From positions 7,363,440 to 7,427,439 of the forward strand of contig NC_049982.1 in assembly GCF_000003815.2 (NCBI RefSeq): a DNA stretch of 64,000 nt, in the 5' to 3' direction. Both the position numbers and the translations under genes were made by a program. This DNA comes from Branchiostoma floridae. Taxonomy: Eukaryota; Chordata; Leptocardii; Amphioxiformes; Branchiostomatidae. Every line of letters starts with the position of its first letter. Position 1 is the first letter of the stretch. The notes below the pieces were generated by a model. It worked only from the letters and a program-made list of their open reading frames with translations, did no database searches and was not told the DNA's origin. Shown one piece after another: positions 40,241 through 52,925 of this stretch.

Positions 40241-41994
40241 AGTTCTCAAAACATCTAAGTGGTTCTGAAATACATGAGCATATTAGATATTATAGGTGCA
40301 GTTGATCAACTGATATATCACAAGCCACACTGCATTTCTTATCCAATCGCTCAGTACAAATTGCTCACCAAGAGATTTGTGAAATTTATATTCCCCAGCA
40401 GCCAAAGCAGAATGAACACGAACCTCCAGCTTCAACTCTAGAGGACATCTCAAGGTAGTTAGGTTGTGGGTTTCCCTTACTCCTGACCAGTCACATGCTA
40501 ATCACAACCTTGGAGATATTTTGAGCACTGCCCTTCACATTCTGTATGTACGTCTCCATTAGCAGAAACAAGGCAATCCTTTCTTCTGGAAGAGTTTAAT
40601 TTCACAAAAGTAATTGCAGGGTTTGCCAGTAGGCAATTTATCCTTTCAGGCAGAAACTGCAACTAACTAGCCAGGATCCAGAAATAGCTGCGTGAGACTT
40701 GTCCCGGTACTTTGGATACAAAGTGATATTCAAGTCTGCAAGATGGAAATTGAGCATAACTTTTAAAACCTTAACTTTTAATTTTATTGTTTGAACACAG
40801 AATTTCAGCCAAAGTGCAGTATCACATCAACACTGGACATGCCACCTACATGTACATCTACATAATTGCTAACAAAATGCATTTTGTAAGTTGAATACTG
40901 TAATTGCCTGATTCTTGAAAATGTATAAACTTAAAAGCAAGTAATACTAGTAAAGTAGTAGTCCAAATACATCTACACAGCAACCAATTTATCTATTTCA
41001 GTACAGGTGGTGACAGAGGTACAATCATGTTAACTACATTACACCCATTACAATACCCAGACAACTCACACATGTATATTGTACATGTAACACATGTGCA
41101 CAGGGCATGTACATGCATGTAATTTCATCTGGGCTTTTCTGTCTTCTGAAGGATGACATCTAATCACAATATGGAAAAATGGAAACGGCTCATTTGACAC
41201 AAGAAATTCAGGACTCGAAATATTTTTCCGCTGGGAATTTCATGCACAATTTGGGAAAGTTTTAAGCGAATACACACGTCACTGTCCTTGCCATACTTAA
41301 CCTCTAACTATCTTCTTAGTAATCTTATGTGGCTTTGTAATAGCTACATGTATCACTGATTAATTATATAAGACTCCAGATCTGTATGCTGCAATGTACC
41401 TAAATTTTGTTCAAAATTATACATACCAAGCCTGAATTTTTTCTACATGTAGTCTGCAAAACTTGAAGGTGTTAATATTTTTTGTGTGGAAGTTTTGATA
41501 TTTGAGACCTGACATAATATACAGAGCAAAATGAAAACACTGATATTCTATAGATTTATACATCAACATCTATGATAAGGTAACAAGACAAATCTCAAAA
41601 TAATGCTACCTGCTATCGATAATCTGCAAAGGCACCAAAACACTTTCAGAAATGCAGCTACTTATATGCACTAATAACTCTACTTTGTCTTTATACATGA
41701 CATTGTAATTTTTGTATATTATTATCAAGGATTATTATATAACATAAATTGTAGTGGGATAATATATATATAGAACTTTATTGCACGACATTTGTACATG
41801 GTACAATGTATGGCAACAACTATTACACAAAGTACAATTGACGAGAATCTTAAAGTTAGCGTTAGGATTACCTGTCATTGTCTGGGCCAAAAGCTCTGCT
41901 AATAGTAATAGCAGGGAGTGGTTAGAAAGTGTCTGACATGACCCCAAAGAAGGGTCAGGCACTGACTGCTTAGGTGGAATACAGATATCCAAGT

Positions 41995-42150
41995 GGAGTC
42001 AAACCTGCCCAAGAAAATAAAATCTGGTCTATGTGGGCAGGTGGACAGATTTCTTAATGCTTCTTGTGTCAATGGGAAAATCATCTAAAGGGACCACCAT
42101 ATAAAGTGGTCACAATGGCCAGGTGCTCCTTATGTAGAGATACTACAGCT
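41995..42150. repeat. Dispersed repeat beginning AGTCAAACCTGCCCAAG, copy 1
   Basis: Shares AGTCAAACCTGCCCAAG, GGACA(G), CTTGTGTCAATG(A/G)GAAAA and TATCTAAA-like blocks with 61893-62060. A degenerate piece of the family's other end, GTCAGACATTTCAGGTAG, appears near 878. Confidence 0.5.
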
Positions 42151-42866
42151 ATCATTTGTACAGGTTTGGCTGTATATGACTGCAATATGGATGACATTCA
42201 AGTCATATACTCTGTGATTTTCACTTGATCACCGTGTTCTCCCTGTCATTAATCATCTTTCTGCTCTTCCCTAAAATTACACACGCCCCAGTAATCACAG
42301 TAGCTCAGTTACTAGGACACCAGAAAAATAACACACTATATCACCATGTGTGTCACCTTTCGTGAACGCACTTATGGATATGTAGTGTTACGCTGGTTCT
42401 ATTTTGGTAACACACGGATATGTGAATTAACACCCAGGGTGCTTTTAATATTGGTGGTCATGGTAACAGATGCAATATTGCATTGCAAACATACATGTAT
42501 TCTTTTTATATGCAAAATTTTATGAAAAGGTGTCTTAAAATAGAACATCAAAGCTTGAGCTATAATGTGTATAAATTGGATAAGCACTTTAGCAGTTTGT
42601 ATTTAAGTATGCGGATTGAAACACATAGGTTGTCAAAAAATGATTTATTCCAGAATTAATGACAGCTCAACTTCCTGATAATACACAGGAAATTAAGTTA
42701 AAATAATTATTTTGGGAACCAATTATCAATGATTACCAACTACTGTACTTGGCTATTTCTTGAAATTGTTTGTTTGTAAATGTCATGCTATGAAAATATG
42801 TGAAAAATTCAGACCTCATTATTATGGTCACCTAATCATTTCATTGACTCTTTATTTATAATATAA

Positions 42867-43500
42867 GGCCCCATTCATGATGCAAAAAATGAAATGGTTC
42901 TATACGTTTGGCAGGCTGAAACGGATAAATTTGCTATCATGAACAGAACGCTCCAATTTGAATACAAAATAGATTTTTCGGAACCTCCTTGTGAGGTACA
43001 TCATTCTGAAATGGTAAGTTATCCAGAATGCGAATTGTCATTATAAACGCAAAAGCGGCGTGGATCCGGCTTACATCCGGACACGTGCGTTCATAGTTGG
43101 TGGCGTCACAGGAAAAAGTAGAATTTTAAATCTGTCATTTGGGTATTTCGGCTGCGCTTTTAAGTTGTTGTTATTATCGGGCTGCCTCCTAGTCGACTGG
43201 GAACTGGCAGTCCTGATATCGAAGGGGGGATGTGACAGGAGATCCAGAGGAAACGTCACACTGGGGTAGCATATATCTTGAGCTGAATGATTTTATGGGC
43301 ATTTGCAAGGAAGGAACATAGCTTCAGCAAGACATTGCTTCAGTGCCTATCAAAGACCAATAATCTGTACCATATAGTGCGGGATCACAACAGCCTCAGC
43401 GGGTCAGAGGTCACATAACCATGTGTTCAAGAGCGCAAAATGCAAACCGTTTACTGTCAGATTTTTAAACCAAATGTATAAAACCATCATGAATGGGGCC
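42867..43500. mobile_element. 634-bp element with GGCCCCATTCATGATG inverted ends
   Basis: A 16-base perfect inverted repeat at the ends is extended by an offset match GGTTNTATACNTTTGG. The interior has ACATCCGGACACGTGCG and a short ORF without recognisable homology. No convincing target duplication. Confidence 0.7.
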
Positions 43501-44549
43501 ATACACGCAGTTTCAGAAAAATGTAAAACTAAAAGTGTAATGAAAGAGATGCAAAGAAACTATTAAAACTGATCTAACTTGTTGCAGTGTACAACCTTCT
43601 GAAATAAGGTGGTTCCTCATTTTTGTGGAGCCTCCAATTATGCAATATTATGAGTCTTATGACTAGGGGGTATACATGTGAAAATACCCTGGCCTCTGCC
43701 TAACCAAGCATATTGATGTACATCGTAACCTTTCCACATCAAGGGATGTCAAAGTTAGAGGATAGGTCGCATGATGTCTTTACATGATTGATGTCTTATA
43801 TAACAAATTACAGGCTTGCACATTGCTTGCACATGGCTTGCACAATGGATTTGTGACTGATGCCACGCTGGCAATCCTGACCTGATGATTTCTACCTGAC
43901 TCGACATGTACTGTTAGTGTTATCATTGTGCTGTGCCTCGGCCCTCAAGTGAACAGAGCAATTAGGAATGTAAGTGCTTCTCAAGAACCAAATCCCATTC
44001 CCACTTAACTTACATTGTATCAGGGATTTTGAAACACAGTTGGGGCCAAGCTTGGCCTGATACAGTACCTACAAACATGATGGTTATATCCTGAATTTAG
44101 AAATTTGAAATATGGATGTTCAGTCCTCAGTATGCATTGTGCCCCACCAACATTGTTTCAGTCTACAAATAGTACAATCTTGTGAATTGCCTAGAGTAGA
44201 GTATGTTACAAAATCACTCAGATGTAGGACTTTTGCAACAACTTACAGCACCTTCTGAATCTTTGATTTTAAAAAAGTGCACATTTCAAATTAATGGAGA
44301 AAGTATGGTAACATATCTACTATTTTGACAGAAAAATCAATCCTTTCTAATCAATCACAGCATGTTCATATACATTTGTATATTACTTATTAGACTGTCC
44401 ACACATGAAAGAGCACATACACTGTGGTGTCAAGGCCTTCATTTGTCATGAATGACAGGAAACTCATCACTACCCTGTATGGATGGATACTCTGCTGCAG
44501 CAATGGTGTACCAATGACCATGGAGTTCTTAGTATGACTGGATATACCA

Positions 44550-45328
44550 CAGGGTTGGACAAGTTTTCTAAAATCCACTTGTCCTGTCGGGCAAGCAAAT
44601 AACAAATTATTTACCTGCCGAATAGGGCTGGGTATCGGTACAGCGTACCGGTACAAAACCGGTTTTTCTTATTGGACCGGTCCAGAAAAACCGGACCTAA
44701 AAAAATAAGGTGGACCGGATGTTGGACCGATTGGAAAATTAACAGCTTATTTTATCAGGCATTCCCACGTTTTTGCGCTTGTAGGTGGAAGAAAATAAAA
44801 GGAGTGAAGTAGAGTAGAGTTTAAAGTAATTTCTACCAAGTTTTACAGCCAATCGTACAGGTGCAGTTAGTGTTGAACGATTTTCAAACGCCGGTGTAAG
44901 TCTAATACTCCACCAAACAGATCTATTTGTAGTGAAATGGACCATTGGTATGAGTCATACTGCATCAGGTCCAGGTTCAGGTCCGGACCTGGACCTGATC
45001 CTTTGGACCTGAACCGGACCTGGACCTGAATTTTCTGTACCGGTACCCAGCCCTACTGCCGAACCAATTTTTCACTTGCCCAAAATTCAACATATGCATT
45101 TCTCACTTCCAGCAATGGAATTCTTATTATTAGTAATATTACCTCTATTTGTCTATGTTGAACATGTAGCTTGATGTCATGACTTTTAAAAAAAGTAAGT
45201 ACATAAAAATCTTACTCATTGGAAAAATTTTACTTAACCTATTGGGCAAGTAGGGTAGGCTATGCACTTGCCTGATCAGCACTTTCACTTGCCCTAGACA
45301 ATATGGCCAGTGGACTTGTCCAACCCTG
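44550..45328. mobile_element. hAT-like element CAGGGTTGGACAAGT (copy 1), interrupted
   Basis: Ends CAGGGTTGGACAAGT and ACTTGTCCAACCCTG, with repeated CTTGCC(C/T) motifs inside. The MITE at 44623-45055 splits it; about 338 bp remains without that. A second copy in reverse orientation is at 52055-52360. CAGGG ends and size suggest a hAT derivative, but a clean 8-bp duplication was not found. Confidence 0.7.
44623..45055. mobile_element. hAT-type MITE (copy 2), uninterrupted
   Basis: Ends TAGGGCTGGGTATCGGTAC and GTACCCAGCCCTA, flanked by CTGCCGAA at 44615-44622 and 45056-45063. It is the 433-bp reference for copy 1 and shows a single CCGG where copy 1 carries its 1155-bp insertion. Confidence 0.93.
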
Positions 45329-48300
45329 TACCAATACCAATTCCAACTTCCAAGGAATGAATTTTGACCCATTAAACGGTGGCAGTTAAAGGTTGCAAAA
45401 CAGTGAGAACTATTAACTATAAGGACACATATGGCTGACTTCTTTTGATGTGGAAGGTCCTTTGAGTTTGAAATTTTGATGCACGGAAACCGTGTCTGAT
45501 ATCAGTTCCGCGTGGCCTGACTTGTGTTTGGTTTAGATAAGAAAACCCAACTTCATCATTTATGTTGTATCAACATTATACTAGTAGACAAGAGTGTCAT
45601 TGTTCTATCATAGTATGTTTTTGTATAAAACTAAAAGCCTGGGTTATGGATGGAAGAAAGATTGTATGTCTCACAATGGGTCACTTCTTTGTGTTATAAG
45701 AATGAAAAGTGTGTCTACGTGACACTGTATAATGCTGTCCATGCTCCTACTATGTGCAAACATCTCTGTTAATCCAAGCAGGCTGTTTCTTCTCATTTAT
45801 TCATGACATCATATTGATTACCAACAGACTAGAAGTATAGATTTTTGCTAATACTAGTATGACATAATGTATCAATGATTGTAAAGTCATATTCATCACA
45901 AAAATCGTCATTTAAATAGTCACCATGAATATGAAATAGATAGGCAGGCACAACACAGCACTGCCTAGGGTATTTAAAAAACAGCAGTACTTTCTTTCCT
46001 AAAAAATAAAAATCAAAGTAAAGATTCTGCCTCAACGTATAGCATCTTCAAAGCCTTTTTCAGATACCACATCATACCAGCAGCATTGGCATAAGTTGTC
46101 AATGTAAGTAACTAACCAGCTATCAAGATGACAATATCATCAAATTATCACCATGACAACATGATCCAACCCTGTCCCAGTTGCTATGGCAATTCCTTGT
46201 TGTTTGCCATATATGACTGCCAGTCCCTCTACTAACCAAACCTTCAGCAATTCTGCACTACATCCAGGACCACACGGCTGGCAATTATCCCGCTAATGGC
46301 ATGGTGATTTTCAAGGCGGTTTGCTGATTTTCATGGCGGTTTGATGATTTGCAATCTAATTACTGCGTCCCTCCACTCAAGGAGAGGTTGTGCAACCCAC
46401 CTGATTATATACATGTACTACAAAGGACCACACTCCAGGCAATTATACCAATTATAAGTAATGGCCCGATGATTCTCATGGTGGCTTTGACTGAATAGCA
46501 TAAAAAAACGTAAGAGGAGATGGAGAGAAAATGCATTGGATTTGGAATGATCTACATGTGTGTACATGTATCTTCCAACTTTAAGAAATTTTAGCAACAT
46601 CATGCTATAGGTCTAGAAAGGGTGAAACTTAACCAAAACAAATTTTGATGAATTCAAAAATCAAAGGAAATATTTGCTAACTTGGAAAAAATGGTGGTAC
46701 AGCACCATTCTGTTCAATTGGAGAGCCCAGATTGGAATTGGAGGTGAAGTCATTTTTTAGTTCTGAATTTCTGATGCCATCTTGGTTTATCTACGCATCA
46801 CTGACAACAGCTACATATTACATACCAGCTGTTACATACCGAAGCCGACATTGAATCTTTTCAATAAAGGATGATACCCAGGCTAAGAATATAGAGGCTA
46901 ATATCTAATTACTGTCAAGTCTAATGTTTTCCTCAACTTTTCTTGCCATAACAAATCAAGTAGACTAAGAGGAAAAGTGGGTCCCCATTTTCAGATATGA
47001 GATTGATGGTGGGAAAGTTGCAAACAATGACAATGACAATGAAGTTTATTATACAATGCACCACTCCATGATGACCATGTAGAATAATAAGTGAACATCT
47101 GGTAAAAAGAGATTTCCTTTAACAGGTGTTCCAAAAAGCGGTGTTTTCTACATTAGATGTGGCTGCTAGAATCCCTACAACCCCCGGTATCAATATCAGC
47201 ATGACAATACATGAAGCTTCCTTTATCTTCGAAATATCACATAAAGTATGGGTGAAAATAATTTAACATCAGTCGTGACAGTTTGGAACAATGAAGAATT
47301 GAATTTGAATTCTATAAATTATTGGCTAAGGCACCACTTTGGTTTATTCCATAATGATAAGCACATTGATCAATAAGAGTAATGAGTAATACTTGGTAAC
47401 GTTATGGCAAAGACTTTTGCTTGTGCTCCCAACCTTTTACAGTGGTGCACCTAAATTTTTGCTGATGCAACCAAGTTTTAGGCTGTTAGGAGCACAGTGC
47501 TCCTAGGTCAAAAAGTTAGTCTGGAGCCCTGACGGTTGACTCTTTCTTAGGTTATAAACATTTAAACACAGGGCAAAAAAAAAAAAAGATTATTGTACAT
47601 CATACCTGGTTGCTCAAGAAAACCATCACCATGGTTAAGTAAGATTAAACTGGTCCATACCAACACTGGTCGACCAAGATTGGAACCCCTGACCTCCTGA
47701 GCCACACAGAGTTTAGGGATAATATCTTAATAATGAATGAAGACCTTTATTGTACGTTTTTGCTTTCTGACAAGCTAAGTACAGGTCAAGGTGAGTAGGA
47801 TACATAATAATAACTGCTAAACCAATGCTAGGTCAATGCTTGGGACACATGGTTGCTCCCTGACTCTGTAGTGAGTACCACAAGGTCCTGATAAAGGTAT
47901 GCTGGGGAGAGACCTCATGAATGTCACACAACTGGACCTGATTAAATCCTCAAGCTGCCAGGATGAAGCATTGCACTAGCCTAGAAACCGGGCTGTGTTC
48001 AGGGTCTACATTAGGCCAAGTCTTCAGCTAACAATTCCCTAAGGAAATGTCACTGAGTTACGAATCTGCCTCCAAGCTATCCTTGCATATACCAAGCTGG
48101 AAAGATGAACAACTCAAAAGACACAAGTATTCAGGGCTCTCCAATTTCAACAGACATTTAGTGCCCCAAACAAGCAAAATTACCTAAAATTGCCAACTGA
48201 CATGGTGGATTGTAGATGGTACAGTAAAATTATTGCACTGCTTAGGGTGATACCAGTTTCAAGATTAAAATAATAAATGATTTTATTTATACAAGAAAAG

Positions 48301-48947
48301 GATATAGGTAGTAGTAGTTAGCATCTATTTCCTGCTTAATTTTAGAGACAAAATTATGGATAGGAAGCTCCACTGTGTTGAAGATCATTTCTCTGCCGAC
48401 CTCCACATGAATCTGTTAATCATTTGCACCAGCCCTATACATGCTGAGCCCAGATAGAAGCACATATGCCACATATGTCACTCTTCTTTGTGCCTTTGTT
48501 TCTAACCATCATATAAACCTGGTCTCTTTCTAGTTCACAGCTGCTTCCTCGGTCAACCTACATGAAAGCCTGGTCACTATCTGAGCCCACATCTTACTTT
48601 ACCTTTGAGCTTCCTGGTTCCTTTTATCCTTCTGTACCTATGTGTGCCAGGGTCAGTAACTGATGAGTAAGGACCTGTTGTTGACAGAGCACCAATTGTG
48701 CTGTCAATGTATGAATAAGAACTTTGTTTACTTTCTTTTAAACATCTCAATGTTGCTGTGGTATGATAGCAGAAATATGTTTTTATTTGAAAGAATAAAT
48801 GTTATCAATGAATGATCTAAACAAGTTACAAACTAGTCATGCTCTATTTTTTTGTAAACCAGCAATAAAAAAAATCATATTCATGAGCTGTAGATAGCAC
48901 ATAAAATTGGAGCTTTCTTACTTTCTCTCTTTCACTCTGAATCACTA

Positions 48948-48972
48948 CCTATCTATCTATCTATCTATCTAT
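48948..48972. repeat. (TATC)n microsatellite
   Basis: About six CTAT units in a row. Confidence 0.9.
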
Positions 48973-50094
48973 GGTTGTTGTTGTTGTCCCTGCTTAACGT
49001 CTATTTCTTCGCTAGACGTGAGCTCCAGGTACTATTTCCATCTAGGTGCTTCTCATGTGGTTGTTGCTCCTTGGTGCTTGAACTCTGGTGCTTTGCACAT
49101 TCGTGTATAGTAAGTTGGTGACCTATTAGTCCTCCCCGGCAAATCTCCCTGTGTCTTCTATATACTTTGAGAGTGCCTTGTACATCTATGGCAACAAAGT
49201 CTCAACAACAGAACAAATTCCTAATGATAAAAAAAATAATATCTAATTTTCAATCATTCCTCAAGTCAAGGCTTCTAGATTCCTTGAAGAATCAAATTTT
49301 GCTTGAGGAATATCATTGGTTTATGTGTACATGTCGTCCACGAATCACAACAAAACTGTCATTGTGCTTGTCTCCCATCCTATCAGCTGTTCTGTGCACA
49401 ATAACACTTCAACAACAATATTTGATTGACGCCTCTTGGTGTGGCTTTTTAATACACAGTAAACAGAGTCTAGCCATCAGTAAGCAAACAGTGAGTGCGC
49501 TGTAGCGTACCGGGGTTGTTAATTTTTCTGTTAATTATTTATACAAACATTTCAAAACTAATTTATGATGTTCTGGACAACCCTACTTATGACTCGCTGC
49601 CTTTGTTGTTCTGTGATCCCAGTCACATCAGTTCAGCTACAGCTGGGCTGGACACGCCTAGTGGTTAACAAGACGTTTGTTCTGGACATTAACAAGTTAT
49701 TCCATCGACTTAACACCCACGTTACTGTGCAAAAATAGACACTTGAGTCCTATGAATAAACAAAGAGAGGCACTTAGGCCGTGGAAATGTATCTAAATAT
49801 TTGTCACAAAATATGGGTGTGGTACGTTGTTATGCCCTGGCAACACGCTTTCTATCAAGCAGGCCATTCTGTGTCCATAATCAAACTAGCTTGATAGTTG
49901 AACTAGACGTTTGAAGCCACGGAACCGATAACGATATCTGAAGTTTTCACAGAAGCGCTGGAAGGAGAAACAAAGCGCGGTTTGCGCGCACACGCGATAT
50001 GCCTTCTGTCCACAAGCTAAGAAATCGGCCCAACAGTTTGTACACGACGTGATCCCGCAAATAAGCAACTTCGGGACGGCTCCCGACACCTTAC

Positions 50095-50160
50095 CCTGCA
50101 AGCTGGAGCTTCGGAACTAGCTCGGACATCGGTCCAACATTTGTCGATGATACTTTGCAA
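50095..50160 (-). promoter_or_regulatory. Candidate Ras untranslated first exon and shared divergent promoter
   Basis: On the minus strand CCAGCTTGCAGG|GTAAGG at 50095/50094 is a strong donor, with no coding potential upstream of it. With the acceptor at 40015 it would supply the Ras 5' UTR. The surrounding 49.9-50.6 kb is the most CpG-containing part of this region and separates Ras (minus) from LRRC56 (plus). A YY1-like AAAATGGCGGCC lies at about 50582-50593 on the LRRC56 side. All of this is inference from sequence. Confidence 0.35.
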
Positions 50161-50593
50161 TGGTGGAGAGGCAGACTTACCTGGATTTTCTTGAAGAAGT
50201 GTGCAGAAATCTTCACAACACCCTTAGCGTCTGGGCGGTCCTTCTTACCGGGCTGCTGGCAAAGAACCTCGCTCGAGCCAAATTAGGGTTTGTGCCGTTC
50301 ATAGCGCTTACTATTTTGTGCCTGATAAATGCACATCCCAAATATGCACATTTTTGGTAGAGTAAAGATGTTATTGACATATTCTAAAGAAAACAAAGGT
50401 TTACTATTGATATTCATAATTGGTTTAATCAAGTATGCTACTATGATATATTTATATGAAAGGTAAGAAATATTGAAACCGGCAGTTATGAGAAGACAGA
50501 CCATATTTTGCGACCGCAGGAGTGACGATTACGACACAAACTGCCGCAAATCGTCGCGAATCTTCGTTCCCGGTAGAAACAAAAATGGCGGCC

Positions 50594-52925
50594 CTGGCGT
50601 CGGTCGTTACCTAGGCTTGCAAGACAAGTTTTTAAACGAAAGTTGTTGCATTTTTGCACACTTCTGAAGTACATGGGCATTATTCACAGTTCGAACGGGA
50701 CTTCTGGATTTGAAACTTCGTGCTTCGGGAAGCTGAAACAGGTAACTAATGTGTTTTTGTTGGGAGAAAATCCGTCATTCTTCAGCGAGAAAAGTTTGTG
50801 TAGGTTGCTCGACAACGGCCAAAACATCAAATGTCATTAGTCGTGGCTTGACTTTCAAAGGTATGTTTACATTAAGTACGTGATTGTGAACAAGAAAAAA
50901 ATGCACCACATTTGAATTTCCTTGGTTAGATGGGGATTTTATGTCGACGTAGAGTTGCAAAAATTGGTCAGTTTAGCTAGTTTATCATGACATGAGGCAC
51001 GCCCCACAGCGAGTATTTGGTGATGTGTAAAGGTGCAAAGATTTGTAACAGCTACCACTTTGAACTTGTCTGTTTATCCACGAAGTTGGTCACTCTTTCC
51101 AAGTTTAACTCCTGTATATACGTTTGTGAACGTCCTTGACATTGTTTTGTTGTAGGTTTTTAATTGTTGGATGTGAAGTTTGAGTATGTTTGGTGCCTTA
51201 ACAGGTGGTTCACAGGTGTGAAAAGCACTTGCTACTTGAGACTTGTTAAGAGCACTCTGTAAAAATGTACCTGCATTCTCTAACACGTCAGTGGAGAGAG
51301 GAACTGGGGAACTCCAGCTATATTTAGAATGGGGCAATGTATGGATCTTATATCTAAGAACCATAATGTTGAAAATTTCAGTGTAAAGTTTGGCCCTAGC
51401 AATACCAGAAATGTAGATGTCACCTGAACTTGAATAACTTACCCAGAGGCATTGCGCTAAAGTTGGCATACACTTATGTATGGAATTGCATCTTGGATTG
51501 CGTCAGTTCTTCAAAGATATACGTCATCGTAGCTAGAATAGAAACAATTTCATTATCTTCACAGCCACCCACCCACTCACGTATGTATGAAAATGTCAAG
51601 GTATGAAAATGCCGTATTGAGACCTGCCGGGATAGCCAAGATTATGAGAAATTGGAAATTGCTTGGCACGTTTTGCAGATAATAAGTTCCTGCAAAGATA
51701 GCTGTAGTCTTGAAATTGTTGGTCACCAAACAAACAAGCAAACAAACAAACAAATAGTGATAAAAGACCATATGACAATCATATCAGCTTCCACTAAATA
51801 ATGATAATAATATGAATCTGCCAATAATGATGCCAGAACCTGTAGCCTGTCATGTGTGAAAATTATTGTTTGTTTTTTCCCCAGTTCAGGTGCTTATTGA
51901 GTTTCTGTAGACAGACCTGTGTGTAGGAGGTCCCATCAGAGTGCCTACATGGCATGTGCACAGGAGACAGGCACCTCCTCACTCTACAGGTCAGACATTA
52001 TTCTTCTTTGCTTATACAAGTAGTTTAGTTTTTTACTTAAAACTTACTTGGGCCCAGCAAATTGGACAAGTCCACTAGTCCGATTGTCCAGGATATGTAA
52101 AAGTGTCAATTGGACAAGTGCCCATCCAACCCCACTCGCCTGATCGGGCAATTAAGATTTTTACATGAGTGCGATCCCTCCCCAGTCCCCACTACATTTC
52201 AGATATCCCCAAAATAAAAGAATTCCATTGTTGGGAGTGAAGATACATTAAAAAAGGGTCAGTGAAATTTCGTGCAAGTGAAAAGTTGGTTCTGGCAAGT
52301 AAATTTTTCATGTACTTGCCAGATAGGACAAGTGAATTTTTGAAAACTTGTCCAACCCTGTAGGCCTACTGCCCATCCTAGGTACCTCCATCTGTTGTGA
52401 TCCTGGGCCTTCTCCTGCTCCAGCTGGTCCCAGTTTCCCTCACATCAGCCTCTATGTTTTGCCTCCACTCATCTGCTGACTCAACATAAAAACTGCATCC
52501 TCCAGCCTAGAGGATTCTTATTTAGTGAGCAATGAAAGATGTTTAAAGATGTGATAATTACAGTTTGGGGGAAGCAATAAAAACCTGTACAGGTGTGCAT
52601 TTGGTAATCAATGCACAATATGGAATTTGCTGCAACAACATAGTTAATCTAAATAGTAGGAGCTAGAAGAAAGGTCATACCAATTAATGGCATACAGACT
52701 TTTTTCAGAAGTGGAAATGAAAGAAAATTATGAAATGCTTATGTGTAACATAATTTCTTGTCCTGGTGTCAGTGGTTTGTCTTATTTATTGTTTGAGTGT
52801 TTTGTTGTTATTTCAGACCATGATAGACAATTAGGCTGTAAATTACATGTTAAATTTCAAAATAGCATAAAATTTGCTTCCTGCACATTCTTTAAAGATT
52901 CCCAAGGGACGTTACCGTAAGGGAC
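50594..52925 (+). other. 5' UTR region and first intron(s) of LRRC56
   Basis: A donor AAACAG|GTAACT at 50741/50742 could end a non-coding first exon. No coding match occurs before the ATG at 52926, and an acceptor TTTAAAG at about 52897 is weak. The region also includes a hAT-like repeat (52055-52360). Confidence 0.35.
52055..52360. mobile_element. hAT-like element CAGGGTTGGACAAGT, copy 2 (reverse)
   Basis: The right end GAAAACTTGTCCAACCCTG is intact and the left end is worn (CAGCAAATTGGACAAGTCC). It aligns with the reverse of 44550-45328, including TAAGATTTTTACATGAGT and AAGAATTCCATTGTTGG. Confidence 0.65.

Larger units (their letters stand above)
40015..50094 (-). other. Probable 10-kb first intron of Ras
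   Basis: No coding match on either strand over 10 kb; the identified contents are repeats listed separately. The limits are the acceptor at 40016-40015 and a candidate donor GG|GTAAGG at 50094-50093. Vertebrate Ras genes likewise carry a non-coding first exon. The stretch 45.3-49.9 kb holds only AT-rich DNA, a TATC microsatellite and weakly repeated phrases. Confidence 0.45.
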
